This document shows positions 5,816 to 12,146 of a stretch of DNA of 12,146 nt, piece after piece. Position 1 is the stretch's first letter, and every line of letters begins with the position of its first letter. Position numbers and translations under genes: made by a program. Below the pieces are notes generated by a model. The model was not told the origin of the DNA. It worked only from the letters and a program-made list of their open reading frames with translations, and made no database searches. Location of the stretch: the NCBI GenBank assembly GCA_937894935.1, contig CALAYC010000228.1, forward strand, positions 1 through 12,146, in the 5' to 3' direction. Source of the stretch: an uncultured Verrucomicrobiota bacterium (GTDB taxonomy: Bacteria > Verrucomicrobiota > Verrucomicrobiia > Limisphaerales > JADLHS01).

Positions 5816-8800
5816 TTACGGTAACACCAACACGCGATAGAATTGTCGTAGTGCGGAGTCCACTGCGTTGGTTTGCGTTGCCGTCGGCCCGGTAGCGAGA
5901 ATGTTCGGCAAAACAGGATTCCATTGCGCTTCGAGGAAATTAGTCGTCGTCTGCAACTGATACCATTGCCCCGTCAATGAACTCCACGTCACACTCGCCA
6001 CGCCACCGGTAATCGTCAGGTCCATGATCGTCGGTCGATCTGCAACGAAAATGGAGAACGTTTTTACATCCGTCAGCGGTGGCATTGCGTCATCTGCGAC
6101 CTGTAACGAAATCTCATTCATACTGCCCGCATCGGCATCCGTCGTAGCCCAGGAGAAAATGCCATTCGTCGTATTCAACGTCGCTCCCAATGGCGCCCCG
6201 GAAAGCAGACTGAAGGTGAGATTCCCTGGCGACTCCGCATCCGTCGCTGTGTTGGTGAATTGAATCACGCTGCCCGCATGCACCATGCGATTCACAATCG
6301 GCGTCAACACCGGCGGCGTGTTCGTGCTGATCACAATATTCGGTCCAAAAAATTTGAACGCCGAAATAGATTGCGTCGCTATGTTGTTGGTCGTTTCTTC
6401 ATCAGCCGTAAAACTCGTAGCTGTTACAATGAAATCAAAATTCCCGGGCAGCAGAATCTTACCCTCAATTACCAACTCCGCAGCCGTTCCGACAGCCAAC
6501 GCGTCAATCGACCAAACCAACGAAGCCCCCTGTTGCTCCGCAGTTCCATGTGTCGATTGAAATTCCGATAAAACAAAAGCCGCCGGCAAACTATTGCTTA
6601 CCACTACGAATGCCGCCGGATTTGATCCGGCGTTCGTCACAGTGATCGTCAAACTGAAATTGCTTCCGGTGAACACCTGATTCGTTTCCACCACCAAACC
6701 CACCGCGATGTCCGCAAATTTTTCGCTATCGCTCGCACAGACCAGATTCGACGTCGTAATGCTCAACGACCAACCGTGCGTCACGCTTCCGCTATCCATC
6801 GCGCCGTCGTCTTGAATGTAAAGCGACCACGCGCCATTCGGATTCGTTCCAATAAAACTCGCCAGCGAACCCGCATCCAATACATCAGGTGCAGGCGCGG
6901 CAAACTTATCGGATGACGTATCGTAATTTGTCGGCTTGTAACCGCCGCTGGCAATTGCGCCCGAATCTGGAAGCGACGCCGTTGCCGCATCATCGAAGGT
7001 AATAACTGTTCCGTTCCGTGTGTTACCCCCGCCGCAGTCCGACATCAGCAAAACCTTCTGCCCTTCCGGCCCGACCAACAAAACATCCACGTCATCCGGC
7101 CATTGATGCGTAAACCCGTGCAACGTCACGGTCACTTTTTGCACCACACCGCTCAATCCCGTTACGTTAATCACCGCCGGATAAGGCGATGCCGGACCAC
7201 TGTCTGAAATCAAAATTTCCGTGCCATTGGTAAAACTGTGCGTCTCGATCGTCTTCAACCCCAACGTCAGCGGTACTGTGATTTCTCCCAATTCTCCACT
7301 TACATCACTTAACTGAAACTTCAATTCGACAGAATCGCCGCAGTTTCCACCTGTTTCTACAAAAGTGAATTCACGACTCACCGCTTGAGCATCGTTACTC
7401 AAATCACCATAAGACGTCGCACCGCTAATCGGCGTGATGCCATCGCCGCCGTTCAACACGACTGATAAATTCGTTGCTGTCGCCGTCCCGAGATTTTGCA
7501 ATGCAAGACCGACCTTTACCATTTCACCAGGATCAACAACGCCGTTACCGGGTAAAAACCCTTCCGCCAGCACTTTCATTTCCGCCACCGCAACGCGAGA
7601 TACAATCGTGTTGGTAGCGTTGTAGATGACCAGAGCGAAATCCTGATCCAGTTCACCGCCAAAATTAGGAACGCCATCAGAATTAATATTCGCAGCAAGG
7701 ATCGTCACGGTGATGTCACCGCTGACTCCCGCCGGCAACAAAACGCTTTCGACATTGTTCTTTGCATCTGGAGTTCCGCCGGCAATTGAATACGCACCGC
7801 TGAAATGATTCCCGAGATACGTCACGCCGCCGACTTCAACGCTCAAATCCAAATCGTTGTTAAACGCGTTTCCGGTCGTGCTGCCCGGCGCATCAGTCCA
7901 CGCTAATGTCACACGCACCGGTTCATTCGTTGCAACAATCCGCCCCGTAAAAACCCGCACTTGTCCCGAGGCAGTGAACGTATCGGCTTCAACCTGATCG
8001 CGCAGAATCCGTGGCATCTCATCAAAAGCGCGACCTAAATTCACCGCGCCCATTCCCTGCCCCGGCGACCACAGATTATCGTTTCCACCTGCGCCGGTGA
8101 GGAATCGCGTCGAGTTCATCAAGAACGCTTTCGTCATCGCCGGGCTGGGCGCATTCCATCCTTGATTCAAAAAATATTGCCGCAACAACGCACACGCTCC
8201 CGCGACCGCCGGCGCCGCGTGACTCGTACCCGATGACACGGTGTAAAATTGCTGGCCGAGCGGAAAAAAATTATTCGCGCTTCCAATCGTACCACTACCA
8301 CTTAACGCACACAGTCCTGCCGCACTGAAACACGACAACGCATCACCAAGGCCAGCGCTCGTCACAAAAGCTTGCGGCACGCCGCCAACAATATGCGTGC
8401 CCGGCGCAACTAAATCGGGCTTCATTCGACCGTCACTGCATGGGCCACGACTGGAAAAAATCGCCAAATCATTTGCGGCGTCAGCAATCGCATCCGAGTA
8501 ACCACAACCGTCAGCCCCCATCGAACTTTTCCCCCCATTAATCGCATTGAGCGACCGCACATTTTCCGATGCACCCACGGTGATTACGTTTTTTGCTGTT
8601 CCTGGCGATCCGACGGAGTTTCCGGTTGGTCCGCGATTTCCCGCCGCGAAGACAATGACCATTTCCTGATTGCCTGGAGTTGAAATCGCCGCACCGTCCG
8701 GTTGTGCATCGCGCACGAGCGCATCAAACGCCTGCGCATCCACCGTGTAGGTATTGTTGGTCATGCCCCAACTGTTCACACTGATTCGCGCGCCATCCGC

Positions 8801-10114
8801 ATAGGCACGCGATTGCAGATCGGCGTAATTGGGAAAGGTGAATTGAATTGGATCAAATACCACCGACGAACCAATACGCACGAACGGACAAACACCCAGT
8901 CCGTAACGAAATCCAAGTGAGTCCGTATGTGGAAATCCTGTCAGATCGCTATAGCCGGCAACGATGTGCGCATTCAACGTTCCGTGACCATCACACCCGG
9001 CCAACGTTCCACCTGCGTGTCCCGTTCCTTCCAAACGATTATATGCGATGCGACTTGCTCCGACAGGATTCCCCTTCGCGTACAAAGCGAAATGTCCCGG
9101 CGTCAATGTGCCGTTATCAATTCCGCTGTCGCTGACATCTACGACAAAACCTGAAGCATCGAACTGTTCCTGCGTGAAACCTTTTTGTGCGAGCCAATCC
9201 AGATAACCCGGTCCGTTCAGCGATGAACCGATAACATTACCCGCGACAATCTGCGCTTGGCGTTCATCATATTTTTCAGGCGAGAGATAAGGTTGAATTG
9301 AAACTACGTCTGGTTGCGCAGCGAGTTCGGAAATCCGCTCCGGCGGCAATCGCACAATCAGATTTCGAAACTTCAGTACGCGAAAATCCCGCTGCACAGA
9401 TTCCAATTTCAATTCATTAATCAATGCCAGCGTCGCCTCGTTTCCTACACCATCGTCAATGAGTTGAACGGCGAAGACACTCGACTCAGGCGTGACGGCA
9501 AAGCCAAATTCATCTTGATTACGCGCACCAGGATGAACCTTGAAGTCATCTAAATAATCTCCGTCCCATTGCACCACATCGCTCGTCGCCGCCCATTCCT
9601 GAAATTTCTGCAATGCCGTTGCATCGCCGCGCACAAGATACGCGTTCTGAGGCACGTAACTGACGATTTGAATTCCGAACTGTTCGACGCTTTCCCGCCA
9701 CTCGGGTTTGATTGGACCGACAAATTGCACGAGATGCAATCGTTGTCCCTCGAACGCACTGCGTCTTTTTCGCAACGCCTGACCTTCGGCAGAACGCGTA
9801 TCAATTCGCTTGGAATGAAACTCAATCGTATCCGATTTGATTTCGCTGAACGACGCCGGACGCGCGGTTGAAATCACATTCGTCGCGTCGGTTTCGAGTA
9901 ATTGAAAACTGCCGTAGTCCGCGACCACCTTCCCGCCGCGTGCGACAAGTTCTCGTGCCACTTCACTGTCTTGAACCCGCACTTTGCGCGGCGCAGCCGC
10001 CGCATCCGACCAAAGCCCAACAAAACCGCAAGCGACCACGAACCCGAGAATCCATAGCCGCCTTGCGCTACTAATTGGTGTGTTAGACCGACGGTTTGCC
10101 GTCGTTTGCCTCAT
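5816..10114 (-). CDS. Secreted multidomain subtilisin-family (S8, KP-43-like) serine protease
   Basis: A 1432-residue exported endopeptidase. Residues ~18-41 are a signal peptide (RRLWILGFVVACG, cleaved near AAA-AP). Residues ~45-282 form a long propeptide region of repeated alpha/beta modules. The catalytic domain is ~320-695, with Asp in SDSGID (D329), His in DGHGT (H377), oxyanion Asn in AAGNRGP (N493) and Ser in SGTSHAAP (S631), so the triad is intact. Residues ~700-832 (VRVTLAWTDAPG, NNDLDLSV, NNVESV, QDFALVI) match the beta-barrel that follows the catalytic domain in KP-43-like proteases. Then come a CARDB-like domain (~838-952), a proprotein-convertase P-domain (~955-1120), a DUF11-like repeat (~1132-1248), a cadherin/He_PIG-like domain (~1266-1358) and a short C-terminal module ending QFYRVLVLP. 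The ATG at 10114 has AAGGGAG three bases upstream. It is probably co-transcribed with the repeat protein upstream. Its substrate is unknown. Confidence 0.95.
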   Translation of the reverse strand: MRQTTANRRSNTPISSARRLWILGFVVACGFVGLWSDAAAAPRKVRVQDSEVARELVARGGKVVADYGSFQLLETDATNVISTARPASFSEIKSDTIEFHSKRIDTRSAEGQALRKRRSAFEGQRLHLVQFVGPIKPEWRESVEQFGIQIVSYVPQNAYLVRGDATALQKFQEWAATSDVVQWDGDYLDDFKVHPGARNQDEFGFAVTPESSVFAVQLIDDGVGNEATLALINELKLESVQRDFRVLKFRNLIVRLPPERISELAAQPDVVSIQPYLSPEKYDERQAQIVAGNVIGSSLNGPGYLDWLAQKGFTQEQFDASGFVVDVSDSGIDNGTLTPGHFALYAKGNPVGASRIAYNRLEGTGHAGGTLAGCDGHGTLNAHIVAGYSDLTGFPHTDSLGFRYGLGVCPFVRIGSSVVFDPIQFTFPNYADLQSRAYADGARISVNSWGMTNNTYTVDAQAFDALVRDAQPDGAAISTPGNQEMVIVFAAGNRGPTGNSVGSPGTAKNVITVGASENVRSLNAINGGKSSMGADGCGYSDAIADAANDLAIFSSRGPCSDGRMKPDLVAPGTHIVGGVPQAFVTSAGLGDALSCFSAAGLCALSGSGTIGSANNFFPLGQQFYTVSSGTSHAAPAVAGACALLRQYFLNQGWNAPSPAMTKAFLMNSTRFLTGAGGNDNLWSPGQGMGAVNLGRAFDEMPRILRDQVEADTFTASGQVRVFTGRIVATNEPVRVTLAWTDAPGSTTGNAFNNDLDLSVEVGGVTYLGNHFSGAYSIAGGTPDAKNNVESVLLPAGVSGDITVTILAANINSDGVPNFGGELDQDFALVIYNATNTIVSRVAVAEMKVLAEGFLPGNGVVDPGEMVKVGLALQNLGTATATNLSVVLNGGDGITPISGATSYGDLSNDAQAVSREFTFVETGGNCGDSVELKFQLSDVSGELGEITVPLTLGLKTIETHSFTNGTEILISDSGPASPYPAVINVTGLSGVVQKVTVTLHGFTHQWPDDVDVLLVGPEGQKVLLMSDCGGGNTRNGTVITFDDAATASLPDSGAIASGGYKPTNYDTSSDKFAAPAPDVLDAGSLASFIGTNPNGAWSLYIQDDGAMDSGSVTHGWSLSITTSNLVCASDSEKFADIAVGLVVETNQVFTGSNFSLTITVTNAGSNPAAFVVVSNSLPAAFVLSEFQSTHGTAEQQGASLVWSIDALAVGTAAELVIEGKILLPGNFDFIVTATSFTADEETTNNIATQSISAFKFFGPNIVISTNTPPVLTPIVNRMVHAGSVIQFTNTATDAESPGNLTFSLLSGAPLGATLNTTNGIFSWATTDADAGSMNEISLQVADDAMPPLTDVKTFSIFVADRPTIMDLTITGGVASVTWSSLTGQWYQLQTTTNFLEAQWNPVLPNILATGPTATQTNAVDSALRQFYRVLVLP

Positions 10115-10117
10115 TCG

Positions 10118-10124
10118 CTCCCTT
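10118..10124 (-). promoter_or_regulatory. Shine-Dalgarno-like site of the S8 protease gene
   Basis: On the minus strand this reads AAGGGAG, three bases before the ATG at 10114. The spacing is short but the match is clear, and it supports this start together with the signal peptide. Confidence 0.5.
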
Positions 10125-10166
10125 CGATGTGCGGACTGATTATTCTGATTGAATGAAACCGGTTAC

Positions 10167-12146
10167 TCACGGCGCGGCGAGAACAATCCGACTCGACCGT
10201 GTTTCTCCCATCATGAAGCCGTAAGCGGCATTGTGTTTCTGAAATACGACACCGTTGAAACTCCGCAGTTTACCCGTGGACGGCTCACGCACTTTGCCGC
10301 TGAATGTCCCGTTTTGATTGGCAATCGCGAAGCTGAATTCATTCGGGCTGAGATTAACCACCTGAGTGCCTGCGTTCACGCTCACCACATTGTTGAACGG
10401 CGCGGTAAGATCACCACCGCTGAAGCTGATCACCGCTCCAGACAAATTCAGCGCCTTACCTGTGTCGCTGGCTGGCGTATAAGTCGAACCGACTGCTTTT
10501 GTTCCCAGTGTGAAGCCGGTCGGATAACTTGTCGCGCTGGCGCCCGGTTGTTTCAGCCAAACCAGATCACCGCTGACGTCACTGCTCGACAAATTCGTAA
10601 ACGTCAGCCAGCTCAGCACGAGTCCTTTGCCGACATACAGCGACACATGTAACGGCCAATCACCATTCTCCGTCACATACGCCGTTTGCATGAACTGTGT
10701 TCCATCCGCCAACGTACCGCTCATCGTACCCAGACCATCAGCAGCGACGGTCAACGTCGCGTAACTATCGCCCGCAGGCAGATTCGGATTATTTGCCGCA
10801 CCGGGAATTACGACCGTATAAACACCCGCATAAGGAGAATTTCCTTTCGCGCGTCCACCTGACAACGGCGCGCTCCAGTTGCCGTCCGTGACGCGACCGG
10901 AAATCTGTCCATCAACTCCGACCTGAACTTCCACCACCAACGGACTCCCGTCCCAACGCGAAATGACATTCGTCGCGCTAAGATTCGAACTGAACTTGCC
11001 AGAGAATTGATGGCGCGTATACCCAAGTTGCAACCAAGCCGAGTAATTTCCACTGCCGTCCACGAACAGGTTGAATGCGCCGGCGCTGTTCACGCGCACT
11101 TCATCGTTCTCATAGAACAAACCATTGTAAGTTCCGTTGGCGACCGTGAACGGGCTCGGCGAGAAATTTGCCTGCAACGTGAAATTCGGTGTCATCGTGA
11201 ACGTGATGGTCGGAGACGACGATTGAATGCTTCCTGACCAACCTGCAAAGATGTAACCCGCCGCCGGCGTCGCCGTCACTGTGTAAGTCTTACCAACGAC
11301 CAACGTCGTTGTCGCAAGATCCGGCGTCACTGTACCCGAACCTGATTTACTCAGCGAAAGTTGCCCCACCAACGGCGCAGGCTGATTAACCGTCACACGG
11401 AATGTCGTAATCGCCGAAGCCTCGCCATCACTCACCGTAATGGTCAAATCGGAGAATCCGACTGCCACCGGCGTGATGGTTACAGTGCGATTGCTACTGC
11501 TGCCACCGAAAACAATGTTCGTCACCGGCACAACAGCCGGCACGGAAGAACTCGCTGAAAGCGTGAGCGCATCCGCATTCGATTCTACATCGCCAATGGT
11601 GAATAAGAGTGCTCCGCTGTTTGTTCCAAGAACTACACTTTGATCCGGAATCGCAGTAATCGTCGGCGCACTGTTGACCTCAGTTACAGTTACAGTGAAC
11701 GTGCGTACTACCGTGTTGTTTTCGGACTGCCCATCGGTCACTGTCACGGTAATGGTCGCCGTGCCGCTTTGATTCGCCACCGGCGTAAAGGTCAAATTCC
11801 CTGTCGGATTCGGACTCGTGTAAATCACCGTTGGATGCGGAATCAACGACGGTTCGGAAGACGTGGCGGTAATAACCAACGACTGATTCTCGTTCGCTGC
11901 ACCGCTGCTGATGCCGGACAGGCTCACTGTTTGCAGACCGGAATTTTCAGCAATGGTGCGATCCGCAATCGCGTTTAACGTTGGCGCATCATTCACCGGA
12001 TTCACCGTCACGGTGAACGTCCGCACCACCGTGTTATTCGCGGCCTGGCCATCATTCACCGTCACCGTGATGGTCGCTGTGCCGTTCGCATTCGCCACTG
12101 GTGTAAATCGCAGACTGCCAATCGCGCTCGGACTCGAATAGCTCAC
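10167..12146 (-). CDS. Large exported repeat protein, C-terminal part (cadherin/Ig-like repeats, InlB-type repeat, unknown C-terminal domain)
   Basis: The frame is open through the right edge, so the N terminus is missing; the GTG at the edge is just a Val codon. About 658 residues are visible; numbers count from the edge codon. Residues 1-254 are tandem cadherin/Ig-like repeats joined by PVNDAP-type linkers, each ending in a TITVTVxDG strand and a TFTVTV strand. Residues ~262-328 look like a divergent InlB B-repeat / 'bacterial repeat' (SGSGTVTP, ATPAAGYIFAGWSG, QANFSP). Residues ~333-659 form a beta-rich domain I do not recognise by name, with recurring S-G turns. The composition (Ser, Thr, Gly, Asn, Val; almost no Cys) fits an extracellular protein, possibly an adhesin or cell-surface polymer-binding protein. 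No anchor or sorting signal is obvious at the end (RIVLAAP). The gene ends 52 bp before the S8 protease start with no terminator. Confidence 0.88.
   Translation of the reverse strand: MSYSSPSAIGSLRFTPVANANGTATITVTVNDGQAANNTVVRTFTVTVNPVNDAPTLNAIADRTIAENSGLQTVSLSGISSGAANENQSLVITATSSEPSLIPHPTVIYTSPNPTGNLTFTPVANQSGTATITVTVTDGQSENNTVVRTFTVTVTEVNSAPTITAIPDQSVVLGTNSGALLFTIGDVESNADALTLSASSSVPAVVPVTNIVFGGSSSNRTVTITPVAVGFSDLTITVSDGEASAITTFRVTVNQPAPLVGQLSLSKSGSGTVTPDLATTTLVVGKTYTVTATPAAGYIFAGWSGSIQSSSPTITFTMTPNFTLQANFSPSPFTVANGTYNGLFYENDEVRVNSAGAFNLFVDGSGNYSAWLQLGYTRHQFSGKFSSNLSATNVISRWDGSPLVVEVQVGVDGQISGRVTDGNWSAPLSGGRAKGNSPYAGVYTVVIPGAANNPNLPAGDSYATLTVAADGLGTMSGTLADGTQFMQTAYVTENGDWPLHVSLYVGKGLVLSWLTFTNLSSSDVSGDLVWLKQPGASATSYPTGFTLGTKAVGSTYTPASDTGKALNLSGAVISFSGGDLTAPFNNVVSVNAGTQVVNLSPNEFSFAIANQNGTFSGKVREPSTGKLRSFNGVVFQKHNAAYGFMMGETRSSRIVLAAP
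11682..12113 (-). repeat. Tandem cadherin/Ig-like repeat, period 318 bp
   Basis: Two copies of a 114-bp segment (12000-12113 and 11682-11795) encode 38 residues each, and I count 31 identical. The cores are FTPVAN, GTATITVTV and NNTVVRTFTVTV. The copies are 106 codons apart. A third, more diverged copy follows about 104 residues later (TITPVAVGFSDLTITVSDG). More copies are likely beyond the right edge. Confidence 0.85.

Noticed and set aside
5364..5924. 186-codon minus-strand frame overlapping the protease end and the receiver-like gene
   Set aside because: It overlaps two better-supported genes in another frame. The product shows no domain pattern and spans the intergenic gap by chance.

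Overview
The window is a stretch of bacterial chromosome coding almost entirely on the minus strand. The exception is the tail of a methyltransferase gene that enters from the left edge on the plus strand. The best lineage guess is a Verrucomicrobiota soil or freshwater bacterium of the Pedosphaera/Limisphaera type. The reasons are large exported proteins built from Ig/cadherin-like repeats, a C-terminal module ending in an F-Y-R-V motif that I associate with exported proteins of this group, a pectin-degrading double-domain enzyme, and generally weak Shine-Dalgarno signals. This placement is inferred from style, not from a marker gene. I see no mobile element, CRISPR array, tRNA or rRNA.

Layout from left to right: (1) 3-293 plus, C-terminal part of an ArsR-MT type SAM-dependent methyltransferase, converging on (2) 308-2902 minus, a secreted fusion of a GH105 unsaturated glycuronyl hydrolase and a GH28 polygalacturonase-type domain. 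(3) 3013-3714 minus, rsmI, directly preceded by (4) hemW at 3718-4920 minus, with only 3 nt between them. (5) 5001-5207 minus, a 68-residue cold-shock protein with a strong ribosome binding site. (6) 5372-5749 minus, a small single-domain receiver-like protein with degenerate active-site residues. (7) 5816-10114 minus, a 1432-residue secreted subtilisin-family protease with a KP-43-like catalytic unit followed by a chain of beta-rich domains. (8) 10167 to the right edge, minus, the C-terminal 658 residues of a second large exported repeat protein.

Transcription on the minus strand runs from right to left. The repeat protein and the protease are 52 bp apart with no visible terminator and probably form a surface/secretome unit. 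hemW and rsmI are an operon of housekeeping genes (haem handling and 16S rRNA methylation), and csp has its own leader. The GH105-GH28 enzyme is an isolated carbohydrate-utilisation gene here: no transporter, regulator or pectate lyase is visible beside it. Intergenic spaces are all under 170 bp.

The parts most worth a second look are the GH105-GH28 fusion, the repeated propeptide-like modules at the N terminus of the protease, the degenerate receiver, and the uncharacterised C-terminal domain of the partial repeat protein, which is marked by recurring S-G turns. I did not find a convincing new multi-gene system.
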